Notes: generated from the letters alone by a model not told the origin. Positions 8,575 through 17,327 are shown, counted from the first letter of the stretch. The stretch: DNA of 63,640 nt from UBA1732 sp045114455 (GCA_045114455.1 JBGUKN010000053.1:1-63640), one strand, 5' to 3'. Numbers and translations are program-made.

Positions 8575-9156
8575 TCAGAAGGAGTAGGTGGACATCTTCT
8601 TCTGATAGCAGAAGTCCTGAATGGCGCTGTCGGCATACCATTTCTTGCTGGCAGTACCGTTGGCAACACCGACGGAACCGTCGCCGCGGACGAAGCGGCC
8701 GGTGGAAGCGTGGTTGTCGCCGCCGTCGGCGGAAACCGGGGACAGGGTGGCGTTGCCGCCCATGAGGCCGTCGCACCAGTTGTAGGAGACGTGGCTGCCG
8801 GTGGCGAGGGAGTCGGTGGACTTGCCGGCGGTGATACCGGACTTACTCGGGCAGAGATAGCCCTTCGGGTCGGTCAGGAGGTCCTGAGCGCGGAGCAGTT
8901 CGAAGCTCTTTCCGCTGGAACCGTCCATCCACTTCGGGTTCTTGGTGGAGGCGGAGGTCGGATAGCAGTCATCATAGCTCATGGCATACTGGAAGAAGGC
9001 TTTGCCGATCTGGGAAAGCTTGCTGGTGCAGTCTGCCTGTTTGGCTTTTTCCTTGGCCTGGTTGAGGGCGGGGAGGAGCATGCCGGCGAGGATGGCGATG
9101 ATCGCGATCACGACGAGGAGCTCGATCAGGGTGAAGCCTTTGTCTTTTTGTTTCAT
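8575..9156 (-). CDS. Type II secretion/type IV-like pseudopilin, H-X9-DG family
   Basis: A 193-residue exported pseudopilin. It begins MKQKDKGFTLIELLVVIA, with the G|FTLIE prepilin peptidase cleavage and N-methylation site and a following hydrophobic helix ending LAGMLLPALNQAKEKAK. The C-terminal region has His, nine residues, then Asp-Gly (D-N-H-ASTGRFVRG-DG), the H-X9-DG motif of pseudopilins abundant in Planctomycetes and Lentisphaerota. Start chosen at ATG 9156, preceded by AAAGGACAC; upstream in-frame codons lie in the leader. A strong promoter and terminator make it a single-gene unit. Such pilins usually occur in many copies; the partner machinery is not here. Confidence 0.9.
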   Translation of the reverse strand: MKQKDKGFTLIELLVVIAIIAILAGMLLPALNQAKEKAKQADCTSKLSQIGKAFFQYAMSYDDCYPTSASTKNPKWMDGSSGKSFELLRAQDLLTDPKGYLCPSKSGITAGKSTDSLATGSHVSYNWCDGLMGGNATLSPVSADGGDNHASTGRFVRGDGSVGVANGTASKKWYADSAIQDFCYQKKMSTYSF

Positions 9157-9223
9157 GGTGTTGTGTCCTTTATGGTTGGTTGTGAAACAAGAAATTTGTA
9201 TAGTCTGGAACAATGCACCTATT

Positions 9224-9252
9224 ATTATACCACATTTTCCGAAAAAAGACAA
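9224..9252 (-). promoter_or_regulatory. Promoter of the pseudopilin gene (GTGGTATAATA class)
   Basis: Minus strand TTGTCT (9247-9252), 17-base spacer ending GTGG, TATAAT (9224-9229). Same core as the promoters at 58644, 60523 and 62128. Confidence 0.85.
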
Positions 9253-9309
9253 GAGGAAAACCGGACGGAAGGCAATTTTTTTGAAAAAAAGTCTGTTTTT
9301 CGATTATTT

Positions 9310-9957
9310 TTATTTATTTGCATTCATAACAGTCCTTTTTACGGCGTCGAATGACGCGCAGACGGCATCCGGCTGATTTGCGTCCGGCGCACCGTAACCG
9401 TAAGTACAGTGCGCGGTCCGGAATCCGGCGGCGCGGCCGGAATCGATGTCCGTCCAGTTGTCGCCGACCATCCATGAAACGGCGGCGTCCGTATGCGTTT
9501 CCTTCAAAATATAATAGAGGGCATCGGGCGCCGGTTTCAGCGGGAACCCGGAATCCGCGCCGACAACGACCGGAAAAAGGTCTTCAATGCCGAGCCCTTT
9601 CAGAATGAAGCGCGTAGACGCATAGGGCTTGTTCGTGAAGACGGCCAGACGGAATCCGGCGGCGCGCAGCGCGTCCAGTCCTTCCGGGACGCCGGGATAA
9701 AGTCGCGTCTCGTCGATGAGATGCGTGTCGTATTCATGGCGGTAACGGCGGAAAGCCTCGTCCGGATCAATGCCGGGGGTGTCCGCCAACGCCCGCGCCA
9801 CCAGGACACGCGCACCGTTGCCGACCATGCGGACAACGGATTCGCGCGGAAGCTGATTCAGACCGAAAGAGGCGCGCATGCGGTTGATCGCGGCTCCGAT
9901 GTCTCCGGCGGAGTCGATCAGCGTGCCGTCCATGTCGAACGCGACGACTGCGTTCAC
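9310..9957 (-). CDS. HAD-superfamily phosphatase, phosphoglycolate phosphatase-like
   Basis: A 215-residue cytoplasmic HAD hydrolase. Motif I is AFDMDGTLIDS (nucleophile Asp and acid/base Asp), motif II is AVFTNKP, motif III Lys in FPLKPAPD, and motif IV is MVGDNWTDIDSGRAAG. The helical cap between motifs I and II and the overall length fit Gph/PGP-like enzymes, but substrate cannot be read from sequence. The start is GTG 9957: it overlaps the tsaD stop in a GTGA junction, and no ATG exists before motif I, so the coding is coupled to tsaD. It ends in an AT-rich stretch before the pseudopilin promoter. Confidence 0.85.
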   Translation of the reverse strand: MNAVVAFDMDGTLIDSAGDIGAAINRMRASFGLNQLPRESVVRMVGNGARVLVARALADTPGIDPDEAFRRYRHEYDTHLIDETRLYPGVPEGLDALRAAGFRLAVFTNKPYASTRFILKGLGIEDLFPVVVGADSGFPLKPAPDALYYILKETHTDAAVSWMVGDNWTDIDSGRAAGFRTAHCTYGYGAPDANQPDAVCASFDAVKRTVMNANK

Positions 9958-11042
9958 GACCGGACCTTGTCGAACCAGATCGGGATGGTCTGGTTCAGCG
10001 GCAGACGGGCCTGCGCGTCGAGTCCGGGCTCCGCGGTCACGCCGCGTTTCCAGTAATGCCAGCCCAGGCCGCCGACCATGGCGGCGTTGTCCGTGCAGTA
10101 CTTTTTGAGCGGCAGAACGGCACGGTAGCGTTTCGGGATCGTGGACTGGAACCGTTCGCGGAGCGCACCGTTGCAGGCGACGCCGCCGGCGAGCACAATG
10201 GAACGGACGTTGAAATACTGCGCGGCGTCGAACGCCTTTCTGCACAGGACGTCCACGATGGCCTCCTGATAGGACGCCAGGATGTCGAACAGGACCTGGT
10301 CGCGGATATTCTCCACGCCGCCGAGGTTTTTCACATGATAGAGCAGCGCGGTCTTCACGCCGCTGAAACTGAAGTGGAAACGGTTTTCCGGGGCGACGGG
10401 CTTGCCGGACGTGGGCGTCAGCGAACGCGGGAAGTTCACGGCATGCGGATCGCCCTGCTTCGCGAGCCGCTCGATCACCGGGCCGCCGGGATATCCGAGG
10501 TCCAGGATCTTCGCCGCCTTGTCGAAGGCCTCGCCCGCGGCATCGTCGAGCGTAGTCCCGGCAAGCGTCATTTTGCCGTCGCGGCCGACCACGACCAGCG
10601 CGGTATGGCCGCCGGAGACGACCACAGCGAGCATCGGGAAGAGTTCCGGGTCGCCGAACACGAGGTCTTCCTGTTCGAGGAACGCGCCGTAGATGTGCGC
10701 GGAGAAGTGGTTGATCGGGATCAGCGGCAGATTATGCGAGGCGGCGATCCCCTTGGCGAAATTGAGGCCGACGAGCAGGGCGGGGATCAGGCCGGGCGCA
10801 TGCGTCACGGCCACGGCGTCAAGGTCGTCGAGCGTCACGTTCGCCGTCTTCAGCGCCTCGTCGAGCGTCGGGCAGACCGCGGTCAGGTGGGCGCGCGCGG
10901 CGAGCTCGGGGATCACGCCGCCATAGGGGGCGTGCTTCGCGATTTGGGACGCCACAGCGTTGGACAGGACGTTCCGTCCGTCCTCCACGACCGACACGGC
11001 GGTCTCGTCGCAGCTGGATTCGATTCCCAGGATCAGGCTCAT
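9954..11042 (-). CDS. tsaD: tRNA N6-threonylcarbamoyladenosine transferase TsaD
   Basis: Transfers the threonylcarbamoyl group to A37 of ANN-decoding tRNAs, working with TsaB and TsaE (not seen here). The 362 residues contain LGIESSCDETAVSVV at the N-terminus, the metal-binding INHFSAHIYG, SGGHTALVVV, DDAAGEAFDKAAKILDLGYPGGP and the late AGGVACNGALR plus CTDNAAMVG, all characteristic of the ASKHA-fold TsaD/Kae1 family. Start chosen at ATG 11042 (MSLILGIESS); an upstream in-frame ATG at 11090 lies at the promoter edge. It is followed by the coupled HAD gene. Confidence 0.96.
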   Translation of the reverse strand: MSLILGIESSCDETAVSVVEDGRNVLSNAVASQIAKHAPYGGVIPELAARAHLTAVCPTLDEALKTANVTLDDLDAVAVTHAPGLIPALLVGLNFAKGIAASHNLPLIPINHFSAHIYGAFLEQEDLVFGDPELFPMLAVVVSGGHTALVVVGRDGKMTLAGTTLDDAAGEAFDKAAKILDLGYPGGPVIERLAKQGDPHAVNFPRSLTPTSGKPVAPENRFHFSFSGVKTALLYHVKNLGGVENIRDQVLFDILASYQEAIVDVLCRKAFDAAQYFNVRSIVLAGGVACNGALRERFQSTIPKRYRAVLPLKKYCTDNAAMVGGLGWHYWKRGVTAEPGLDAQARLPLNQTIPIWFDKVRS

Positions 11043-11096
11043 GATTCTTCTGCCTCGCGCCTTTCTGATTTGTTTTTTGTTCGCATGCAATCAATT

Positions 11097-11125
11097 AATA
11101 TAGCATTTGCGGCGGCCGAAATCAA
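11097..11125 (-). promoter_or_regulatory. Promoter of tsaD and HAD phosphatase
   Basis: Minus strand TTGATT (11120-11125), 17-base spacer ending ATGC, TATATT (11097-11102); extended -10 TGCTATATT. Confidence 0.7.
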
Positions 11126-11273
11126 GCCGGAAGACGAAAAAGCGCGGGGAATCCGCATGCGGAGGACGCGATGTCGCCCGGTCTCCGCCCCCCGGCACGG
11201 CAGGAAAGAAACGGCAGGTCCGCGAAGCACGGCAACCGCGCAGTCTCGGGCAAATGCGGCGGCGGCCCGGCGT

Positions 11274-11696
11274 TCAGCGGGTGTTGTACTGCTCGTCGTA
11301 GGTGCGGACGGCGACGTTGTGGAGGCCGCGGAAGGAGCAGAGGTCGAGGATTTCGACGACGCGGCTGAACGCGACGGCCTTGTCGCAGTCGATGCGGATG
11401 CGGCGGTTCTGATCCTCCTCGGAAAGCTCCAGCAGGATCTGGTGGAGCTCGGAAACCGTGACCGGGCGGCCGTTGTAGAACAGCATCTTCTCCTTGTTGA
11501 CGCCGATGACCATGGTGTCGTTGTCCGGCGGCACGTCGAGAGAGGACGTGGAGACGGGCAGGTCGACGTCGATGTCGCGGTTTTCCTTCTTGGCAATCGT
11601 GGTGACGAGGAAGAAGATGAGGAGCAGGAAGACGCAGTCGATCAGGGACGACATGCCGATCTCGAGCTTATCCTCGCTGGAACGTCTGATGCGCAT
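11274..11696 (-). CDS. ExbD/TolR-type biopolymer transport protein
   Basis: A 140-residue inner-membrane protein, with a short cytoplasmic N-terminus, one membrane helix (about residues 17-36, SSLIDCVFLLLIFFLVTTI) and a periplasmic domain. The Asp in the helix (SLIDCVF) is the proton-pathway residue of ExbD/TolR. The periplasmic part has an ExbD-like fold pattern (IGVNKEKMLFYNGRPVTVSEL...IRIDCDKAVAFSRVVEILDL). It is the last of four consecutive genes and starts 27 bases after the ExbB homologue. It is one of two distinct ExbD paralogues in this cluster. Confidence 0.9.
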   Translation of the reverse strand: MRIRRSSEDKLEIGMSSLIDCVFLLLIFFLVTTIAKKENRDIDVDLPVSTSSLDVPPDNDTMVIGVNKEKMLFYNGRPVTVSELHQILLELSEEDQNRRIRIDCDKAVAFSRVVEILDLCSFRGLHNVAVRTYDEQYNTR

Positions 11697-11723
11697 GGGC
11701 GGGATCCGGATTTGGAATTCTCT

Positions 11724-12485
11724 TTATTTCTCCGCATCGAGCGCGGCGAACATGGCTTCGAGGGCTTCCTCGACGGCGAGTTCGGCGATGGAGAGCTTCT
11801 GCTTCAGGTAGTGGTACGCGCCGAGAGACGGGATCGCGAGCACGAGGCCGATGTCGGTGGTGATGAGCGCCTTGCTGATGGAGTCGGCGAGCAGCGCGGC
11901 GTCGCCGGTATCGCCGAGGATGGCGACCTTCGAGAACGCCTCGATCATGCCGATCACGGTGCCGAGCAGACCGAGCATCGGCGCCATCGTGGCGATGATC
12001 GCCAGGGGATAGCTGCGCTGCCGGTGGCGTTCGATCGCGCGGGCGGCGGCGTCCCCGACGGCGGTCTGGAGGCGCGCTTCGTCCGCGGCACGGAGTTCCG
12101 CCCGGTGGACATGCGGACGATGGTCCACGATGTAGGCTCCGGCGTCGGCGAGGATGCTCGGATGGGTCTCCGCCTCCTTGCGGACCGCATCGTCGTCATG
12201 TCTCGCGATCGCGTCGGCGAAGAAATCGGCGTAGTAGGCGGGCGCGAGGTATTTTTTCCGCATGCGGATGAGGCGTTCGACAAGGAATCCGATGGCGGCG
12301 GCGCTGAGGAGCAGGAGCACGGCGGAGGTCATGCCGCCGTTCACGATCTCCTGGATCCAGTCGATCGTCATTTCTTCGGCGGGCGCATCCGCGGCGCTTT
12401 CGGCGGCGGACTGGGCGGCGAGAATTCCGGGGAGGCAGAAGAACGCCGCGGCGGAAAGAATCGAAACACGGATGGGAAGTTTCAT
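11724..12485 (-). CDS. MotA/TolQ/ExbB-type proton channel protein
   Basis: A 253-residue inner-membrane protein of the TolQ/ExbB family. It has a cleavable-looking signal (MKLPIRVSILSAAAFFCLPGILAAQSA), a first membrane helix (about 51-70), a cytoplasmic loop with RHDDDAVRKEAE, and a conserved pair of helices near the C-terminus (IIATMAPMLGLLGTVIGMIEAF and SISKALITTDIGLVLAIPSLGAYHYLKQ). The GLLGTVxGM and TTxxGLxxAIPxL motifs identify the family. AAAGGTC precedes ATG 12485. It sits between the 942-residue TolA-like protein and an ExbD, forming the motor of a proton-motive-force transducing complex. Confidence 0.92.
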   Translation of the reverse strand: MKLPIRVSILSAAAFFCLPGILAAQSAAESAADAPAEEMTIDWIQEIVNGGMTSAVLLLLSAAAIGFLVERLIRMRKKYLAPAYYADFFADAIARHDDDAVRKEAETHPSILADAGAYIVDHRPHVHRAELRAADEARLQTAVGDAAARAIERHRQRSYPLAIIATMAPMLGLLGTVIGMIEAFSKVAILGDTGDAALLADSISKALITTDIGLVLAIPSLGAYHYLKQKLSIAELAVEEALEAMFAALDAEK

Positions 12486-12531
12486 GGAAGACCTTTCGTA
12501 ATGATTTATGTTATTTTATATTATGTTATAG

Positions 12532-15360
12532 TCAGGGAAGTCTGGGGCGCGCGGAGGACCGCGCCGGAGTCGTATTCGAACCGGGATTCGCGGTCTGCGT
12601 CCGCTGCGCGTTGCGGCGCTGTTCGGCGGCGCGTTTCGCGGCGTCCGCGGCGGCCTTGGTCTCCTCACGGACCATGACGAACGAGAACTGGCATTCGTCC
12701 GGGCCGTTTTCCACGCAGAAGAGGATGGTGTTCCAGCCCTTGCGGAAATGGACGTGGATGATGTTTTCGGTGAGGCCCCATGTGCTCAGCTCGTCGTCGA
12801 ACCATACCTGTTCGCCGTTGATCCAGAGCGCGCTGGCATCGTCGGTGCCGACCATGGCGAGGACATCGGCATCGTCCTCGAAGAAGACGTCGGTGTAGGC
12901 ATAGTAATAGGCGTTGTCCATCTTGTCCGGCGGGCGCACGCAAACGGTGTCGGTCTGGACGTAGCGCCAGCGGAGGCGGATGGGCTTGTGCGTGAGCGGG
13001 TCGATCTTGCCGTCGTACTCGGCGTCGAGGTCGACTTTGGTCTCGGGTTCCTGCTTCACGCGTTCGGCGAGGAGCTTGCCGTTGGATTCCCACGGGCCGA
13101 TCACGTACCAGGAGTCGATGAAGACGAAGCCCTGACGCGCGGCGTCACGGCTGACGCGGCGGCCGGGGACGGACTCCGCGATGATGGCGTAGTTGGCGGG
13201 CTCGGCGGCAATGCGTTTGCTGTCCGAGCTGCCGACCTTGCCGTAGCTGTAGCCAGCGAATTCGAAGTCGAAGTCGCCGCGGAACGCGATGCCGCCTCCG
13301 CCGTAGGAATTGCCGGAATTTCCGATGCTGGAGCCGTTACCGCCCTGGCCTTGACCTTGCCCCTGACCTTGTCCTTGTCCCTGCCCCTGGCCCTGCTGGC
13401 CGGCGCGTTCCACGCCTTCACGGCCCATCTGCGCGAGCTGGCGCATCATGTCGGACAGGCTGCCCTGTCCCTGCCCCTGACGGCCGCCCTGCATGCCGCC
13501 CTGCTGATTGCGCATGGCGCGCTGCTGCATGGCGGAGAAGAGACGTTCGGCGGAAAGCGGGAGATTGATGCCCGCCATGCGTGCAAGGCTGTTCGCACGG
13601 GAGGAAAGCGAATCGGCGGCGTCCTGAAGCGCGGTCATCTGTTCGAGCGCCTGCATGAGCTGTTCCTTGGTCATGAACTGGCCTCCGCCGCCCTGCGAGC
13701 CGCCCTGTTGTCCGCCCTGTTCGCCGTTCTGCCCCATCTGGCCGCCCTGCTGACTTGCGCTCTGCGAGGAATTGTCCTGCGGATCGTTTCTGAGCGCTTC
13801 GGCGAGCTTGCGGAGATACTGCTCGGCCTCGTAAGTAGTGAATTCGTCCCTGTAGCGGTTGTCCAGGGCTTTCATAAGGAAATCCTCGGCGTCCTTGTCC
13901 ATGGCTTTGGCGGCCTCCTGGATGTCGGCATATTCGGGATCCACGTTGTAAATCCACTCGGACAGCTTCATGCTGATGTCGTTGCGGTGATTCAGCGCGG
14001 ACATGTAGGCGGTATTCGCGAGGTCGGGGAGCTTGCGGGGGACCGTGGTATTCGTATCCTTGAGCTGACGGTCGAATCCCAGCATATCGCGGGACGCGGT
14101 CTGAAGGAACGACAGGTCCTGACGCGCGGTGTCGTTTTCATTCGTTGCAACGGCCTTCTGAATCGCATCGTAGGCGCGCCGCGCCTGCTCCATCGTGTGC
14201 GACGCGTTCTCGTCGACTTCGTTCACCAGATAGATCTCGTAGGACGGGACTTCGTACGGTTCGTCGTAGACGATCCCGAGGCGGCCCTGTCTGCGGAGAG
14301 TCCCGGAGGAACGCGGACGGCTCAAACGTTCCGCCTCCTCCTTTTCGATTCGTTCGCGGCTTTCCGCGGCGGTCTTTTTCGTCTGCTCGTAGGTTTCCTG
14401 CGTGAGGAGGAATATCTCTTCGGCGGAATCAAGTATCTTCTGCGGGTCCTCGTTCGCGCCGGGTCCCTGCGACAGGTCGCGGGAGAAATGCTCCTTGGAC
14501 GTCTGGTCCATGTTTTTGTTCAGCGAGTCCATGGACCGGATGGCGTTCTGGTAGGCGTTCAGCTCGGCGTATTTCGTGTCGAGCTGTTCCTCCTTGGCCT
14601 GCATGAAATCCTTCAGCTGCTGTAGCGTGGCGTCGACGGGCGGCATTTCGGGCGGGGTGTTCATGATGCCGATGTCGTACACGCCGGAGACGTCGCCGCT
14701 GAGGATGGAGTCGATCATGCGCTCGAGTTCGAGCGACTGCCATTCGGCGGTGGCCGGATCGACGCCGTAATCCAGGTAGCTGGACGGGTTCGCGCGGAAT
14801 TTCCCGCTGTTGGCTTTCATTGCCTCCAGCTGGCCGCGGAAGACGGGGATTTGTTCGGATGTCGGGGAATTCTCCAGCTGATGGCGGATGTCCTCCGCGA
14901 TGCGGGCGTTCTCCACGAACGGCGCGACGTAATCGAACTCCTGAGACAGGGTCTCGGCGATGTCGAACAGGCGTTCGTACGCCTCTTCCATCGGGTCGCG
15001 CAGTTCGGAGTAGATGTCCTTCAGCTCCTCCTTGCGCTCCTCCATCTTTTCGAGGGTCTTTTCGACCTCCTCCAGTTTCTTGCGGATTTCCTTCTCCTTG
15101 CGTTTCTGGACGCGGTCGCGGATCTTCTTGAGCTCGGCGGGCGGAGCCTCCTTCTTGATCTTCTCCGGGTCGTTCTTGTGGGCTTCGCGTTTCGCCTCGT
15201 TCTCCTGTTTCTGCTTCAGTGCCTCCTCCAGCGAATAGCGGCTGTAGCGGATGAAGTCGAGCTGCCAGGCGGCGACGAACGCGGCGAGGTAGCAGAGGAG
15301 CGTGAGTCCCCAGATAATGGCGGTAGTGCGGCCGGACTGCATGTTGCGTTTGCTGTTCAT
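12532..15360 (-). CDS. Large TolA-like coiled-coil membrane protein with Gln/Gly-rich region and beta-sandwich-like C-terminus
   Basis: A 942-residue protein of no named family. Residues about 13-33 form one membrane helix (AIIWGLTLLCYLAAFVAAW). They are followed by a highly charged Lys/Glu/Ala helix-forming stretch (about 45-130), long helical segments to about 540, and a Gln/Gly-rich low-complexity region (about 540-690) that includes a GQ dipeptide tract. The C-terminal ~200 residues (WYVIGPWESNGK, then VGTDDASALWINGEQVW and FRKGWNTILFCVENG) look like a galactose-binding/PA14-type beta sandwich. The order (helix, long helical stalk, C-terminal domain) is that of TolA or TonB. It lies between exbD and exbB genes. 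The transducer role is inference. Confidence 0.75.
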   Translation of the reverse strand: MNSKRNMQSGRTTAIIWGLTLLCYLAAFVAAWQLDFIRYSRYSLEEALKQKQENEAKREAHKNDPEKIKKEAPPAELKKIRDRVQKRKEKEIRKKLEEVEKTLEKMEERKEELKDIYSELRDPMEEAYERLFDIAETLSQEFDYVAPFVENARIAEDIRHQLENSPTSEQIPVFRGQLEAMKANSGKFRANPSSYLDYGVDPATAEWQSLELERMIDSILSGDVSGVYDIGIMNTPPEMPPVDATLQQLKDFMQAKEEQLDTKYAELNAYQNAIRSMDSLNKNMDQTSKEHFSRDLSQGPGANEDPQKILDSAEEIFLLTQETYEQTKKTAAESRERIEKEEAERLSRPRSSGTLRRQGRLGIVYDEPYEVPSYEIYLVNEVDENASHTMEQARRAYDAIQKAVATNENDTARQDLSFLQTASRDMLGFDRQLKDTNTTVPRKLPDLANTAYMSALNHRNDISMKLSEWIYNVDPEYADIQEAAKAMDKDAEDFLMKALDNRYRDEFTTYEAEQYLRKLAEALRNDPQDNSSQSASQQGGQMGQNGEQGGQQGGSQGGGGQFMTKEQLMQALEQMTALQDAADSLSSRANSLARMAGINLPLSAERLFSAMQQRAMRNQQGGMQGGRQGQGQGSLSDMMRQLAQMGREGVERAGQQGQGQGQGQGQGQGQGQGGNGSSIGNSGNSYGGGGIAFRGDFDFEFAGYSYGKVGSSDSKRIAAEPANYAIIAESVPGRRVSRDAARQGFVFIDSWYVIGPWESNGKLLAERVKQEPETKVDLDAEYDGKIDPLTHKPIRLRWRYVQTDTVCVRPPDKMDNAYYYAYTDVFFEDDADVLAMVGTDDASALWINGEQVWFDDELSTWGLTENIIHVHFRKGWNTILFCVENGPDECQFSFVMVREETKAAADAAKRAAEQRRNAQRTQTANPGSNTTPARSSARPRLP
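13342..13395 (-). repeat. Hexanucleotide repeat encoding (GQ)n
   Basis: About nine imperfect 6-bp units inside the TolA-like gene encode alternating Gly-Gln. Unit gain or loss would keep the frame, so length variation is possible without inactivation. Confidence 0.8.
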
Positions 15361-15375
15361 GTCTGTGCCTCGTTA

Positions 15376-15855
15376 TCAATCCGATGTGCCGGGAACGTAG
15401 AACCGGGATTCGCGGTAGTCGCGCATGCGGACGTCGACTTTGTTCAGATGATTGATCTGGAGCTTGTCCAGCATGTCGATCACTGTCTGGAACTCCACGT
15501 CTGGATCGGCGTACAGCCGCACGTTGATTTCCTCGCCCGCCCCCTGCGACATCCGCCCCAGGTTCTCCACGAACTTGTCCACATCGGCGACGACGCGGAA
15601 ATCCGGGCGTCCGTCCTGCACGCGGCGTTCCGCCGAGTAATAGCGGCCGTCCCTGCCAATCGCCAGGATCACGCGGCGCGCGTCCATGCGTTCGGAGATG
15701 GTCACGGCGGGATCCGGGACTTCGATGGGGATCTGCTTTTCGAGCTTCTTCATCATGGTGGTGACGAGGAAGAAGATCAGAAGCAGGAAGACGCAGTCGA
15801 TCAGGGGCGACATTTCGAGCGTGACGTCGTCATCGTCTTTTTTGCGGATTCTCAT
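15376..15855 (-). CDS. ExbD/TolR-type biopolymer transport protein (second paralogue)
   Basis: A 159-residue inner-membrane protein opening with MRIRKKDDDDVTLEMSPLIDCVFLLLIFFLVTTMM: acidic cytoplasmic tail, then the membrane helix with the essential Asp (PLIDCVF). The periplasmic part (IPIEVPDPAVTISERMDARRVILAIGRDGRYY...VRLYADPDVEFQTVIDMLDKL) is typical of ExbD/TolR but diverges clearly from the 140-residue paralogue at the other end of the cluster. It is the first gene, 15 bases before the TolA-like gene. No ribosome site of standard form is evident. It probably heterodimerises or substitutes for the other ExbD. Confidence 0.9.
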   Translation of the reverse strand: MRIRKKDDDDVTLEMSPLIDCVFLLLIFFLVTTMMKKLEKQIPIEVPDPAVTISERMDARRVILAIGRDGRYYSAERRVQDGRPDFRVVADVDKFVENLGRMSQGAGEEINVRLYADPDVEFQTVIDMLDKLQINHLNKVDVRMRDYRESRFYVPGTSD

Positions 15856-15996
15856 ATTCGTTCAAATCACAGAGTATTACGGAATTATCGGAAGCAGGTG
15901 TTTTAAAAATTAGACGGGAACGGGCCCTGTTTCTTAGCGCGTTTTTCCATTTTTCCCGGATTATTTCGGAATCTTTCCGGCACGACCCGACAACAA

Positions 15997-16034
15997 TGAA
16001 AAAAGAGCGGGAGCTTTCTGCGGCTGCCGCTCTT
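15997..16034 (-). terminator. Intrinsic terminator after lipoprotein esterase gene
   Basis: Stem AAGAGCGG/CCGCTCTT (16003-16010 with 16027-16034); on the minus strand it is followed by TTTTTTCA. Confidence 0.8.
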
Positions 16035-16092
16035 AAAACTTTCTAAGCGACCGGGAAAGCCGGACGGCTTCCCCGGATTGCCGGTTGCCGTG

Positions 16093-17181
16093 TTATTCCG
16101 CGGCGGGTTCTTCGCCTTCAGCGGGGACGGGCTCGACGGACTCGAGCGCCTGCCATTCGCGCTGCCGCGCCTGCTCCTCGGCGTTCGGGAACGGGGAGAT
16201 CAGGCCGTCGCCGGGCTTGGAACCTTTCGGACGCGGACCGCCGTTGAAGCCGAAGCCCTTTTCATACTGGGAGGCGGTGACGGGACCGACGGGCGCATAG
16301 CCGGGACGGACCTTGGACTGGTGGCCGAGACGCTGGGAGAAGAGCCATTCCCAGGTGTTCTTATCGGAATACGCGTTGTCCCAGCAATTGTGTCCGACGC
16401 CGAAGTATTCACGCAGGAAGACGTTCTGGTTTCCGGCCTTCCGCATGGTGATGTACATCCAGCGGGCGAGCTGGGGCGGGACGGTCGTATCGTCGCTGCC
16501 GTGGAAGATGAAGACGGGCAGGTCGCTCATGAATTCGGCGCGGTTCGGATCGCTGCCGCCGCAGCAGGGCATGCCGGCGGCGAAGATTTCAGTGCCGTAG
16601 CGGGCCAAGAGGTCCCAGCAGCCGTAGCCGCCCATGGAGAGACCGGTCACATAGACGCGTTTCTTGTCGGCCTTGAATTCTTCGATCTTCTTTTCGATCA
16701 GGACGGGGATCATGCCGAGCGCCTGATAGGGTTCTTCCATGAGGTCGCCCATGGCGCCGCCGCGATGGAGCGGAGCCCAGACCTGATCGCTCGGGCATTC
16801 GGGAGCCAGCACGATGACTTTGCGCTTGTCTTCGCGCATCTGCTTCACGATCTCGGGCAGGGCGAGACGGAGCTGCGCGAGGTTCTCCTCGCCGCGTTCG
16901 CCAAAGCCGTGCAGGAAGACCAGGATCGCGAACTTTCCGGGTTCCTCCTCGTTGTACACGCCCTGGCAGTACCGCAGCACACCGTTGCAGTTCGTCAGGA
17001 CTTCCTGCTTCATGTCCAACTCGTTCAGCGTACGGATCTCGTTGGCGAATCTCTGCTGGATCTGTTCGGAGGGTTCCTCCATCGGGGAGATGACGGCGGA
17101 TTCCAGAGCGGGATCGGAGGAACATGCGGCCCCGAAAGCGGCAAGAGCGGCGCATCCGAGCACAAGCAAATGTTTTTTCAT
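16093..17181 (-). CDS. Exported lipoprotein alpha/beta-hydrolase (esterase)
   Basis: A 362-residue protein starting at ATG 17181 with AAAGGACA upstream. The N-terminus MKKHLLVLGCAALAAFGAAC|S is a lipoprotein signal with the lipobox Cys. The body is an alpha/beta-hydrolase of the feruloyl-esterase/PHB-depolymerase-like type: FLHGFGERGEEN (oxyanion region), VTGLSMGGYGCWDLL (nucleophile Ser in GLSMGG), FHGSDDTTVPP (acid Asp) and GVGHNCWDNAY (catalytic His). A Pro/Glu-rich C-terminal tail follows. It probably cleaves ester side groups from plant polysaccharides or dietary esters at the cell surface; substrate is inference. Single-gene unit with its own promoter and terminator. Confidence 0.85.
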   Translation of the reverse strand: MKKHLLVLGCAALAAFGAACSSDPALESAVISPMEEPSEQIQQRFANEIRTLNELDMKQEVLTNCNGVLRYCQGVYNEEEPGKFAILVFLHGFGERGEENLAQLRLALPEIVKQMREDKRKVIVLAPECPSDQVWAPLHRGGAMGDLMEEPYQALGMIPVLIEKKIEEFKADKKRVYVTGLSMGGYGCWDLLARYGTEIFAAGMPCCGGSDPNRAEFMSDLPVFIFHGSDDTTVPPQLARWMYITMRKAGNQNVFLREYFGVGHNCWDNAYSDKNTWEWLFSQRLGHQSKVRPGYAPVGPVTASQYEKGFGFNGGPRPKGSKPGDGLISPFPNAEEQARQREWQALESVEPVPAEGEEPAAE

Positions 17182-17227
17182 GATGACAGATGTCCTTTCG
17201 TATTTTTTGGTATTGCCTTTCAAATAA

Positions 17228-17255
17228 AATATACGCGCATTTTCGCGAAAATCAA
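17228..17255 (-). promoter_or_regulatory. Promoter of lipoprotein esterase
   Basis: Minus strand TTGATT (17250-17255), 16-base spacer, TATATT (17228-17233). It is divergent from the K+ channel promoter 72 bases away. Confidence 0.65.
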
Positions 17256-17327
17256 TTCTCCCGCCTCTTTTTTCCATATTTTTCCTTTTTTTCATATGCC
17301 TGTCCCCGATTTCCGCGGCTCCGGCAT

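Noticed and set aside
11043..11273. Small gene between exbD and tsaD
   Set aside because: Only short frames without ribosome sites; the stretch holds the tsaD promoter and GC-rich sequence only.
10056..12677. An 873-codon plus-strand frame opposite tsaD and exbB/exbD
   Set aside because: Spans several well-supported minus-strand genes and their intergenic promoter; composition typical of a shadow.
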